A DNA stretch of 64,000 nt from Gemmatimonadota bacterium (GTDB lineage: Bacteria; Gemmatimonadota; Gemmatimonadetes; Palauibacterales; Palauibacteraceae): NCBI GenBank assembly GCA_022825725.1, contig JAJDWE010000081.1, positions 1 to 64,000 on the forward strand, in the 5' to 3' direction. The position numbers were made by a program, and so were the translations under genes. The notes below the pieces were generated by a model. That model did no database searches, had not been told where the DNA came from, and was given only the letters and a program-made list of their open reading frames with translations. Numbering within the stretch: the first letter of the stretch is position 1; each line of letters starts with the position of its first letter. Below, piece after piece: positions 52,735 to 59,941 of this stretch.

Positions 52735-53742
52735 ATGAAGCCATTCATGGTCGGGTTCGCACTGGTTGTCGTCGCCTCGTCGCCTGCCTCGGCGGCGGAG
52801 TGGCACGCTCCCGTCCAGGAGCGGCCGGAGGTGCAGGAAGCCGCGAACCGCACCCCGGCCGACGAAGCGCTCGTCGCCGCCATCCCGCTCGGATTTCGCA
52901 ACGGCTGGTTCACAATCGAAGGCAGGTCCGGGCGCGGACCCCTTCGCTTCGTCTTCGACACCGGCGCGAACGCACACGGACTCACGCGAGGCGTGGCACG
53001 CCGCCTCGACCTGCCGCGCGTCGGATGGACACGCGTGCAGGGCGGAAGCGGAAGCGAGGCGACCTGGCTCGTTCGCGGACCGGACATCTTTTTCGGCCGC
53101 GCGAATGCCCGGCGCGGGCACCGGGTCATCGTGGACGACGACTTCGTCACCGACCCGGCCGGGATCCGCTACGATGGCGTCATCGGCACCCGCCTCTTCG
53201 AGCGCTACGACGTCCGCATCGACGGCCCCGACAGAGAGATTCGCCTCTACGAACCGGGTCGGGCCGCCAGCGACGATCTCGGGCCGCCGATCCCGATGGA
53301 CGACCTCGGGCGCGCGCTGGTCCACTTCACGATCCGGATCAACGGCCGGGAGGTGGGAGCGATCCTCGACACCGGCGCCCCGTACACGGTCCTCAATACG
53401 GCGGCCGCGCTGCGCGCCGGAGTCGAACTCACGGGCGAACCCTTTACGCTGCTCCCGCGCGGCGTGGGGTCCGCGACGATTGCCGCGGCGCCGATCCGGC
53501 TGGCCTCGCTCGACCTCGGCACAACCCGCTTCGCCGATGTCGACGCGGTCGTTGCCGAACTCGCCATGTTCGAGGCGCTGGACCTCTCACGACGCCCACT
53601 GGTGATCCTCGGGGCGCCGGTGATGGAGGCATGCGAAATCCTGATCTCGCGGGCCCGCGGGTCGGTCTCTGTCTGCGAGACGCCCGGCCGGATCGAGCAC
53701 CCCCTCCCGCTCATCGCGGCCCACCAGATCTCGAGCCGCTAG
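52735..53742 (+). CDS. Two-domain retropepsin-like aspartyl protease, exported
   Basis: A 335-aa protein. The signal is KPFMVGFALVVVASSPASAA. It has two aspartyl protease half-domains: LRFVFDTGANAHGLTRGVAR (DTGA near residue 74) and VGAILDTGAPYTVLNTAAAL (DTGA near residue 203). Each is followed by a hydrophobic-hydrophobic-glycine flap partner (YDGVIGTRLFERYDVRID; LVILGAPVMEACEILI). Two DTGA motifs in one chain make it a single-chain pepsin-like enzyme, the domain arrangement of bacterial PF13650/PF13975 proteases. An upstream ATG at 52687 gives no signal and is rejected. GTTACATGA repeats precede the gene. Confidence 0.8.
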   Translation: MKPFMVGFALVVVASSPASAAEWHAPVQERPEVQEAANRTPADEALVAAIPLGFRNGWFTIEGRSGRGPLRFVFDTGANAHGLTRGVARRLDLPRVGWTRVQGGSGSEATWLVRGPDIFFGRANARRGHRVIVDDDFVTDPAGIRYDGVIGTRLFERYDVRIDGPDREIRLYEPGRAASDDLGPPIPMDDLGRALVHFTIRINGREVGAILDTGAPYTVLNTAAALRAGVELTGEPFTLLPRGVGSATIAAAPIRLASLDLGTTRFADVDAVVAELAMFEALDLSRRPLVILGAPVMEACEILISRARGSVSVCETPGRIEHPLPLIAAHQISSR

Positions 53743-53758
53743 CCTCCGCCGCCAGCCT

Positions 53759-53779
53759 CAGCCGGTAGCCAGCCGGCTG
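53759..53779. terminator. Possible bidirectional hairpin between converging genes
   Basis: CAGCCGG (53759-53765) pairs with CCGGCTG (53773-53779) around a 7-nt loop, between the protease and the NCS2 permease stops. There is no T-tract, so intrinsic termination is uncertain. Confidence 0.25.
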
Positions 53780-53786
53780 CGCACAA

Positions 53787-55544
53787 CTAGCCGCCGCCGC
53801 GTGCGGGGCCGTCGATGTGAACCGTCACGATGTCCGCGTCGTGGTATTTCTGGTGCCTTACCGATGTGGCCAGGTGCTGTAGGATCCGGAGCGAGATCTC
53901 GTGCTCCTGCGGCTCGGCCGTACCATGGCTGGCCAGGACGGCGATCTGGTCCTCGATGTTCCCCGCGCCGCCCGCCGAGATGAACTCCAGTTCGGCCCCG
54001 TTCCCCCACTTGCGGGCGATGACGCGCAGGCGACGGTCTTCCGCGCCTTCACCCTCCTTCGCCTCCTCCAGCAGGAGCAGCAGCGTCTCCTCGGCCGCCT
54101 GCAGCAGCCGGTCGCTCATTTCCATGCGCCACTTGCGCCGGATGGAGAACTTGTCGAGGAGGTTCCGGATGGTGGGGAGGGCCTCCACGTTCAGCGTCGT
54201 CTCGACGCGCAGGGGTCGCGAGCCCGTGAACTCGAGCAGGGCCGTGAGGAGGATCGCGGTCAGGCCGCCCGCGGTCATGCCGTTCTCGAGCAGGGGCGCC
54301 AGCCCGGGGCTCAGATACTCGTTGAAGAGGGCGCCCTCCTGGAACGCGACGCCCGCCCAGAACGACACGCCGACGATCGCCGCCTTGCGATAGTCGATGC
54401 CATCCTGGATGACGACGCGCGCCCCGATGACGAACAGGATCCCGATCAGAACGAACCCGTAGGCGGCGATCACGGGGTCCGGGATGGCGAGCACGATCGC
54501 GGCGATCTTCGGCAGGAACGCCAGCGCGCAGAAGATCACGCCGATGAACACGCCCACGCGGCGCGCCGCGACCCCCGTGATCTCGGCCAGCGAGATGCTC
54601 GACGAGTAGGTCGTGTTGGGGACGGTGCTCAGCAGCCCCGAGAGCAGGTTGCCGAGTCCGTCGGCGGCGACCGCGCCCTGAACCGCTCCGAAGTCCGTGG
54701 CCCGGCTGCGCCGCCAGGACACGCGCTGAATGGCCACTGCGTCGCCCACGGTCTCGATCGCGCCGATCAGCGTCACGAAGACGAAGGTCGGCAGCAGCGC
54801 CCAGAAGGCGGGGCCGATGCTGAAGCCGAAGCCCGGCCAGCCGCCCGCGGGGAGACCAATCCACCCTGCCGCCGCCACGCGCTCGAAGTCGTAGATCCCG
54901 AACGACACCGCCGCCACGCACCCGACGAAGATGCCGATCACGGGACCCCACAGCCGCATGACGCCGCTCGCCCGGAGCACGATGAGCAGCGTCGCAACGA
55001 CGGTCGCGCCCGCCGTCACGGGCGCCGCAAACGTCGAGGCGCCCTCGGGGACCTGGCGCAGAAGCTCGAACAGGAGCGGCATGATCGTAACGGCGATCAG
55101 CATGATCACCGTCCCCGCGACCACCGGCGTGATGATCCGCCTGAGGAGCGCGAGGTGGCGCGAGAGCCCGAACTGGAAGAGGGAGGATGCGATGACCAGC
55201 GCCGCGAGGAGGCCGGGACCGCCTTGCACGAGCGCGGTCACCGAGGCCGCGATGAACGCTCCCGACGTCCCCATGAGGAGGACGTATCCCGCCCCCACGC
55301 GCCCGACGCGCGCAGCCTGCACGGCCGTGGTCACGCCGCTCACGATCAGGGCCGCGAAGCTCGCCCACGACAGGTAGGCCTCGGAGCCGCCGGCCGCCCG
55401 CACCACGATCGCCACCGTGATGACGATGGCCGCGATGGTGAGCACGACGTACTGGAGCGCGAGTCCGATGGCGATCCGGTACGGGGGCGTCTCGTCGGGC
55501 TGGTACTGGATCGCGTTGTTGAAATCGCGAGGTTCTGCCGCCAT
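53787..55544 (-). CDS. NCS2-family nucleobase permease with cytosolic C-terminal domain
   Basis: A 585-aa protein. Residues about 15-440 form 12-14 helices with NCS2 motifs: LLMGTSGAFIAAS, GPVIGIFVGCVAAV, GAIETVGDAVAIQRVSWRRS (the E-T-VGD substrate-site motif) and LSTVPNTTYSSSISLAEITG (helix 10, with NTTYS in place of the usual N-T-x-F-S). The last 130 residues are cytosolic: MSDRLLQAAEETLLLLLEEA, LRVIARKWGNGAELEFISAG and ISLRILQHLATSVRHQKYHD, resembling a reduced GHKL/HATPase fold. It imports uracil or xanthine with H+ or Na+. The tail may regulate transport; a fused regulatory domain is unusual. Confidence 0.88.
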   Translation of the reverse strand: MAAEPRDFNNAIQYQPDETPPYRIAIGLALQYVVLTIAAIVITVAIVVRAAGGSEAYLSWASFAALIVSGVTTAVQAARVGRVGAGYVLLMGTSGAFIAASVTALVQGGPGLLAALVIASSLFQFGLSRHLALLRRIITPVVAGTVIMLIAVTIMPLLFELLRQVPEGASTFAAPVTAGATVVATLLIVLRASGVMRLWGPVIGIFVGCVAAVSFGIYDFERVAAAGWIGLPAGGWPGFGFSIGPAFWALLPTFVFVTLIGAIETVGDAVAIQRVSWRRSRATDFGAVQGAVAADGLGNLLSGLLSTVPNTTYSSSISLAEITGVAARRVGVFIGVIFCALAFLPKIAAIVLAIPDPVIAAYGFVLIGILFVIGARVVIQDGIDYRKAAIVGVSFWAGVAFQEGALFNEYLSPGLAPLLENGMTAGGLTAILLTALLEFTGSRPLRVETTLNVEALPTIRNLLDKFSIRRKWRMEMSDRLLQAAEETLLLLLEEAKEGEGAEDRRLRVIARKWGNGAELEFISAGGAGNIEDQIAVLASHGTAEPQEHEISLRILQHLATSVRHQKYHDADIVTVHIDGPARGGG

Positions 55545-55672
55545 CGGTCACATCCATCGTTGGGGAACGGAGATGCCGAACGCACGCGCCCGAAGCTCAA
55601 GCCGATGGCGACGACCCGCAAGACGGCGACCGGCGCCTTGCTCCGGGTGCGCGAATCTTGATCCGGAATGCG

Positions 55673-55687
55673 AATATAGTCTATATT
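55673..55687. promoter_or_regulatory. Perfect palindrome upstream of a vapB-type gene
   Basis: AATATAGTCTATATT: 7-bp arms around one base, A+T-rich in a G+C-rich context, and 16 bp before the antitoxin ATG. It includes a TATAGT-like -10 box, so antitoxin binding would block the promoter. Confidence 0.6.
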
Positions 55688-55702
55688 GGTCCAGTTTATT
55701 GG

Positions 55703-56023
55703 ATGAAGGGAACATATCTGGTGGACACTTCCAGGTTCGCCCGCACATGGAGGATCGCCGAGGCGAAGGCGCGCCTCTCCGAGATCCTGCGCCTCGCGGA
55801 GGAGGAAGGACCGCAGCGAATCGGCGTGCGAAGATCCTTCGTTATCGTGTCCGAACGACTGTGGCGCGAGAAGGCTCCGCTCCGACCGCCGCTCGGCCGG
55901 TGGCTGATCGACCACGTGCCTCGGGGGCTGGACCTCGAGATTCCCCGCGAGCGAGGATCCGCACGACGGATCCCCTTCGCTTCGGCTGACGCCTTGGACG
56001 ACTTCTCGGCGGACGCCGAATGA
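55703..56023 (+). CDS. Antitoxin of a VapBC/Phd-like pair
   Basis: A 106-aa protein with a DNA-binding N-terminus: ARTWRIAEAKARLSEILRLA, EEEGPQRIGVRRSFVIVSER, resembling Phd/YefM (the conserved W-x-x-A-E-A-K-A-x-L-S start). The C-terminus (GRWLIDHVPRGLDLEIPRER) is a likely toxin-binding tail. It overlaps the PIN toxin by four bases. Start choice: ATG at 55703, or GTG at 55721 nearer the conserved block; either places the Phd domain at the front. A palindromic operator lies upstream. Confidence 0.85.
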   Translation: MKGTYLVDTSRFARTWRIAEAKARLSEILRLAEEEGPQRIGVRRSFVIVSERLWREKAPLRPPLGRWLIDHVPRGLDLEIPRERGSARRIPFASADALDDFSADAE

Positions 56024-56439
56024 GCGGCGTCCTGTTGGACACCAACGTGATCTCGGAGTTGACGAAAAGGATCCCCGCCCCGCCCGTCATCGCGTTTCTC
56101 TCCGTGCGGGACGACCTCTGGCTATCGGCGCTCGTGTTGCACGAACTGGAGTTCGGCCTGCGCCTCCTGCCTCGCGGAAACCGGCGAGATGCGCTGCGCG
56201 GTGTGCTTTCGGAGTTCATCCGACACTACGAGGACCGCATCCTCCCCGTCGACGAGAAGGCCGCCGTCTGGGCCGCCCGCTTTCGCGCGGAGGCCCGTGA
56301 GCGAGGACGCTCACAGGACCTGGGAGATGCGCTAATTGCCGGAACGGCCAAGGCGTGTGACTTATCGATCGCGACGAGGAACGCGACGGATTTCGGCGGA
56401 CTCGAACTCGTTCTCACGAACCCGTGGGAATTCCGCTGA
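56020..56439 (+). CDS. vapC: PIN-domain toxin (VapC/FitB-type)
   Basis: A 139-aa PIN protein: GVLLDTNVISELTKRIPAPP (Asp), LWLSALVLHELEFGLRLLPR (Glu) and RSQDLGDALIAGTAKACDLS (LGDALIAG, Asp), then ATRNATDFGGLELVL (TRNATDF). This is the FitB-like VapC pattern, fully intact. ATG overlaps the antitoxin stop. The 3' end overlaps by 78 bp, on the opposite strand, with the XRE gene at 56362. Confidence 0.9.
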   Translation: MSGVLLDTNVISELTKRIPAPPVIAFLSVRDDLWLSALVLHELEFGLRLLPRGNRRDALRGVLSEFIRHYEDRILPVDEKAAVWAARFRAEARERGRSQDLGDALIAGTAKACDLSIATRNATDFGGLELVLTNPWEFR

Positions 56440-56667
56440 CCCGGTCGGCTCCGGCGGGGGAACGATCTCGACGGAACAACCGAGCATAGCCAGCACATGA
56501 AGGACCTTTCCCACCTGCGCCGTCGGTTTTCCGGCTTCGAGGTCTACGACGAAGCGCAGACCCACCCCTGCTGCGCCCGCAAGCTCATACTGGCGCAGCC
56601 CCGCGTCCTTGCGCGTTGCTCGAACGATTTCGCCGATATCGGCGGGTGTGACGGTTCGTTTTCTCAT
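56362..56667 (-). CDS. Orphan HipB/Y4mF-like XRE regulator with an overlapping tail
   Basis: A 101-aa protein with an XRE helix-turn-helix at about residues 10-65: EIVRATRKDAGLRQYELAGA, AGVGLRFVVDLEAGKPTAQV and KVLHVLAMLGCSVEIVP. The last 26 codons (GSAEFPRVRENEFESAEIRR...) are antisense to the end of vapC and unlike family tails. The protein was probably truncated and now reads into foreign DNA. A HipA kinase would be expected downstream, but vapBC lies there instead. The 16-bp palindrome directly upstream suggests it still autoregulates. Confidence 0.7.
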   Translation of the reverse strand: MRKRTVTPADIGEIVRATRKDAGLRQYELAGAAGVGLRFVVDLEAGKPTAQVGKVLHVLAMLGCSVEIVPPPEPTGSAEFPRVRENEFESAEIRRVPRRDR

Positions 56668-56672
56668 CCGGC

Positions 56673-56688
56673 ATTCCCGTACGGGAAT
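56673..56688. promoter_or_regulatory. Perfect 16-bp palindrome, HipB-like operator
   Basis: ATTCCCGTACGGGAAT begins five bases upstream of the XRE gene ATG (56665-56667). A related imperfect site, ATCCCCGACCGGGAAC, lies near 56723-56738. Paired sites before a HipB-like gene are typical of autorepression. Confidence 0.6.
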
Positions 56689-56765
56689 TTAATGCGGTCA
56701 ATCACCGCATATCAGCAGGATTATCCCCGACCGGGAACATGCGAACGTGTCCGAGCGCACCGTAA

Positions 56766-57092
56766 TCAGGCTTCGCTCGCCAATCGCGCACTTACGAGCC
56801 GGTTCAAGCTCACGCCTTCTTCCGCCGCGCGGATGGCGAGGGCGCGGTGCACTTCCGGCGGCAGGCGGACAAGGAACTTTCCGCTGTAGGCGCGGTCGGC
56901 CATCGGTTCGGGCGGCGTCTCTCCGGTGGACCGCATGTCGGAAAGCGAGTCGCGCACGACACGCCGGATACCGGCCAGCGCTTTTGCCGGGGTGGGCGCC
57001 AGCCAGCTCGACGAAGGGAACTCGGCGCAGAGGCCGACATGCTCGCCGTCCTCGGCGGACCACATAACGCGATAGGTGTAATGGTGGCTCAT
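56766..57092 (-). CDS. hicB: Orphan HicB-type antitoxin-like protein
   Basis: A 108-aa protein. The N-terminal HicB partial-RNase-H-like fold (YRVMWSAEDGEHVGLCAEFP, SWLAPTPAKALAGIRRVVRD) is followed by an Arc/RHH-type C-terminus: SGKFLVRLPPEVHRALAIRA, AEEGVSLNRLVSARLA. Both domains are complete, so the protein should bind DNA. No hicA-size gene (about 60-80 aa, dsRNA-binding fold) is present on either side, so it is an orphan. Start at 57092: ATG follows GGGAGGGC-like purines. Confidence 0.8.
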   Translation of the reverse strand: MSHHYTYRVMWSAEDGEHVGLCAEFPSSSWLAPTPAKALAGIRRVVRDSLSDMRSTGETPPEPMADRAYSGKFLVRLPPEVHRALAIRAAEEGVSLNRLVSARLASEA

Positions 57093-57134
57093 CTCATGCC
57101 CTCCCCGGGAGGAGATGTCTGGAGGACGAGAGAA

Positions 57135-57207
57135 AGCGGGCGACCGGGGTCGAACCGGCGACCTTCAGCTTGGAAGGCTGACGCTCTGCCAACTGAGCTA
57201 CGCCCGC
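57135..57207 (-). tRNA. tRNA-Gly (anticodon UCC)
   Basis: A 73-nt tRNA with acceptor GCGGGCG/CGCCCGC, discriminator U, anticodon loop CUUCCAA giving UCC, and T-arm GCCGGUUCGACCCCGGU. It lies just upstream of the cupin gene, opposite strand. Confidence 0.95.
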
Positions 57208-57289
57208 GAGGCGGTCGAATCTGGCGACGTGGCGGGTGGACGGGCAAGTTTTCGGGCCGCACAGGACGAGGAATCAGGAGGATGATCCA

Positions 57290-57646
57290 GTGAGCGTTCG
57301 ACATGTATCGGAGTTCGGACTGACGCCGGTGGACGCCGGGTCGGGGACCGAAACGCAGGTGCTCATCGGTCCGGACCAGGGGCCGAACTTCGCGTTGCGC
57401 CGGTTCGTGATGCAGCCCGGCGGCGGGATGCCGCGGCACACCAATGCGGTGGAACACGAGCAGTACGTGCTGCGGGGTCGGGCGCAGGTGTCGATCGGGG
57501 ACGAAACCCACGACGTGAAGGCCGGGGACGTCGTCTACATTCCGGCGGGCACGCCACACTCCTACGACGCGGTGGGCGATGAGCCCTTCGAGTTCCTGTG
57601 CGCAGTTCCGAACCAGCCCGACCGGATCGAACTCGTCGACTGCTGA
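57290..57646 (+). CDS. Small cupin-domain protein
   Basis: A 118-aa single-domain cupin: GPNFALRRFVMQPGGGMPRH, then TNAVEHEQYVLRGRAQVSIG and VKAGDVVYIPAGTPHSYDAV. The metal ligands of the two cupin motifs look present (H-x-n-E-H-E in motif 1; the PAGTPH histidine in motif 2). GTG at 57290 follows AGGAGG, so it is preferred to the longer frame. Such small cupins bind metal and may be isomerases, dioxygenases or sensor proteins; the role is not determined. It is monocistronic. Confidence 0.85.
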   Translation: MSVRHVSEFGLTPVDAGSGTETQVLIGPDQGPNFALRRFVMQPGGGMPRHTNAVEHEQYVLRGRAQVSIGDETHDVKAGDVVYIPAGTPHSYDAVGDEPFEFLCAVPNQPDRIELVDC

Positions 57647-57690
57647 AGTCGGATCGGCCGACTGCTGAGGGCTGCTCCCGCGGCTCCCAC

Positions 57691-58737
57691 CTACGCGGTC
57701 AGGATGATCCTTCCGACGACGTTCCCCGCCTCCAGATCGCGCAGGCTCGACTCCGCTTCCGCCATCGGCCTCGTCGCGTAGGGAATCGGGTCGACGCGTC
57801 CTGCCCGGACCAGTTCCATCAACTCTTCCATCTCCGCGAGACTTCCGAGGTCGGACCCCTCGACGGTCTGGTCCTTGAGGACGAGCAGCGGGATGGGCAC
57901 GGAGAGGGAACCGCCCAGCAGGCCTACGACCACGAGCCCACCGCTCTTGGCGGCAGTCCGGAAGCCGAGGGCGGCGGACGCCGAGGAGCCCGCGAAGTCG
58001 ACGACCGCCGGACAGCCGCCCTTCGTCAGCCGCTTGAGTTGTCGGGAGGCATCTTCGTCACGGGCGTCGACCACGTGCGCGACCCCCGCCCGCCGTGCCG
58101 CCTCGAGCTTCGCGTCATCGACCTCGACGACGATGATTTCGGCGTCGAAGAGCGCCTTCGCGAACTGGATGCCGGCGAACCCCACACCGCCGGCCCCGAT
58201 GATGACGAGCTGGTCTTCCAGCCACCGTTCCGCCTTGCGGAGCGCGCTGTAGGCGGTGAGACCCGAGCACGCGTAGGTGCAGGCCAGTTCGGGCGGGACA
58301 TCCCCGAAGTCGAAGAGGTAGCGTGGATGCGGGACGATGACGTAGTCCGCGAAACCTCCGTCCAGGTATGTGCCGAGGGCACGGGGGCGGTCGCAGAGAT
58401 GCTCGCGGGCGCTGTCGCAGAAATCGCAGGCGCCGCACCCGATCCACGGGAAGACGACGCGCCGGTCGCCGATGTCGACGTTTTCAGCCTCCGGTCCCGC
58501 CGCGGCGACCTCGCCGACGATCTCGTGCCCGAGCGTGAAGGGCAGGTCGCGCACCTCGCGCACGTCCAGTTTTCGGCCGCCGCCCATCTCGAAGTAGCCC
58601 TCCCGCAGATGCACGTCGCTGTGGCAAACCCCGCAGGCGCGGATGCGGACGAGCACTTCGGTGCCCACCGGCTCGGGGGTCGGCGCCTCGGCCAACTCGA
58701 GCGGCGCGCCGTACGCGCTGAACTGGTAACTCTTCAT
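57691..58737 (-). CDS. Zinc-dependent alcohol dehydrogenase
   Basis: A 348-aa medium-chain dehydrogenase. Catalytic zinc ligands are RACGVCHSDVHL (Cys, His) and LGHEIVGEV (His-Glu). The structural zinc is in GCGACDFCDSAREHLC (four Cys). The Rossmann motif LVIIGAGGVGFAGIQFAKAL is followed by VEVDDAK, an acidic tail predicting NAD preference. It oxidises an alcohol or reduces an aldehyde; the substrate is unclear. Its ATG overlaps the stop of the upstream aminotransferase (ATGA), so the two are co-expressed. The next gene downstream (cupin) is on the other strand. Confidence 0.92.
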   Translation of the reverse strand: MKSYQFSAYGAPLELAEAPTPEPVGTEVLVRIRACGVCHSDVHLREGYFEMGGGRKLDVREVRDLPFTLGHEIVGEVAAAGPEAENVDIGDRRVVFPWIGCGACDFCDSAREHLCDRPRALGTYLDGGFADYVIVPHPRYLFDFGDVPPELACTYACSGLTAYSALRKAERWLEDQLVIIGAGGVGFAGIQFAKALFDAEIIVVEVDDAKLEAARRAGVAHVVDARDEDASRQLKRLTKGGCPAVVDFAGSSASAALGFRTAAKSGGLVVVGLLGGSLSVPIPLLVLKDQTVEGSDLGSLAEMEELMELVRAGRVDPIPYATRPMAEAESSLRDLEAGNVVGRIILTA

Positions 58738-59888
58738 CGACTCCCCCTGAGGACTTTCGCGAACGCGTCTACGACATCCTGCATCTGTGCCGCGCCCGCC
58801 AGCAGGATCTCGTGCTTGATCCAGATCGTCGTGCGGCAGAGCCGCTCGCAGACCGGCAACCCCCGCCCGAGTGGCGTGGTGTAACCCGGGTGCGCGGGGA
58901 TCCCCTCGGCCCGCAGTGCCTCGATCACACGGCGCTTGTCCCGGCCGGCGCGCGAATCCGCCCCGAGCCGCGACTCGTCGAGCCGCGCCATGAAGACGTG
59001 ACAGCCGTGGGCGGTGATCCGATCGTCCGGATCCGGTGTCTTCACGCCCTCGATCTCCGACAGGCCGACCGAGAGCGCGTCCATGGCCTGCCGGCGGATC
59101 GCCTGCTCGGCGGGCAGCCGCTCCAGGCCCGACAGCAGCAGCGCCGCCTGGAACTCGGTCATGCGGAGGTTGAGGCCGTCCGGTGCGTGCGCGTGCGGGG
59201 AGCCCGTCGGGTCGCGGCCGCAGTCGTGCCAGGACCACGCGCGGCGGTACAGCGCTTCATCGTCGGTGAGCACGATCCCGCCTTCTCCGGCGGTGAGGTT
59301 CTTGCTCGACTGGAAGCTGAAGGCGCCCGCATCGCCGAGCGTGCCGACCGCGCGGCCGCGCCAGCCCGCGAGCCACGCCTGCGCGGCGTCCTCGACGACC
59401 CGGAGGCCGCGCCGGGCCGCGATCGCGTTCACGCGGTCCATGTTCGCCGGACGGCCGCCGATATGAACCGGCAGGATCGCCGTCGTGCGCTCCGTGATCG
59501 CGGCCTCGATCAGCTCCGGGTCCAGGTTGTGCGTGCCCGGCTCGACGTCGACGAACGCGGCGACGGCGCCCAGCGACCGGACGGCGTGGGCCGTCGCCGC
59601 GAAGCTGTACGGGCTCGTGACGACCTCGTCGCCGGGCTGCACCCCGGCAGCGACGAGGGCGGCCTGAAGCGCCATCGTGCCGTTGCAGCAGGCCACGGCG
59701 TACCGGGCGCCGTGCAGCGCGGCGAAGCGGGCCTCGAGCTCCGGGACGGCGTCGCCGCCCAGCCCCCATCGCCCGGACTCGAGCACTTCGTTCAGCGCGC
59801 GCCGTTCCGCCGCCCCGGAGCGCGGCCACTCGGGCCACGGCGCCGTGCGGACCGGGGTGCCGCCGTCGATCGCCAACCGGCCGGTCAT
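58734..59888 (-). CDS. DegT/DnrJ/EryC1-family aminotransferase
   Basis: A 384-aa protein. The PLP lysine is in GAFSFQSSKNLTAGEGGIVL, with ACCNGTMALQAALVAAGV, GDEVVTSPYSFAATAHAV, AILPVHIGGRPANMD and RVVEDAAQAW (aspartate to the PLP nitrogen). This sugar-aminotransferase family makes amino sugars or related compounds (such as AHBA-type steps) and fits nucleotide-sugar or antibiotic pathways. No other sugar genes are nearby. It is co-translated with the alcohol dehydrogenase, hinting at an oxidation-then-amination pair for one intermediate. The start is ATG at 59888. Confidence 0.92.
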   Translation of the reverse strand: MTGRLAIDGGTPVRTAPWPEWPRSGAAERRALNEVLESGRWGLGGDAVPELEARFAALHGARYAVACCNGTMALQAALVAAGVQPGDEVVTSPYSFAATAHAVRSLGAVAAFVDVEPGTHNLDPELIEAAITERTTAILPVHIGGRPANMDRVNAIAARRGLRVVEDAAQAWLAGWRGRAVGTLGDAGAFSFQSSKNLTAGEGGIVLTDDEALYRRAWSWHDCGRDPTGSPHAHAPDGLNLRMTEFQAALLLSGLERLPAEQAIRRQAMDALSVGLSEIEGVKTPDPDDRITAHGCHVFMARLDESRLGADSRAGRDKRRVIEALRAEGIPAHPGYTTPLGRGLPVCERLCRTTIWIKHEILLAGAAQMQDVVDAFAKVLRGSR

Positions 59889-59941
59889 GCGCTCCTCGGC
59901 GCGATTCGTGGCACGGCGCGCGAGCCGGTCCGTGGCGCCTG

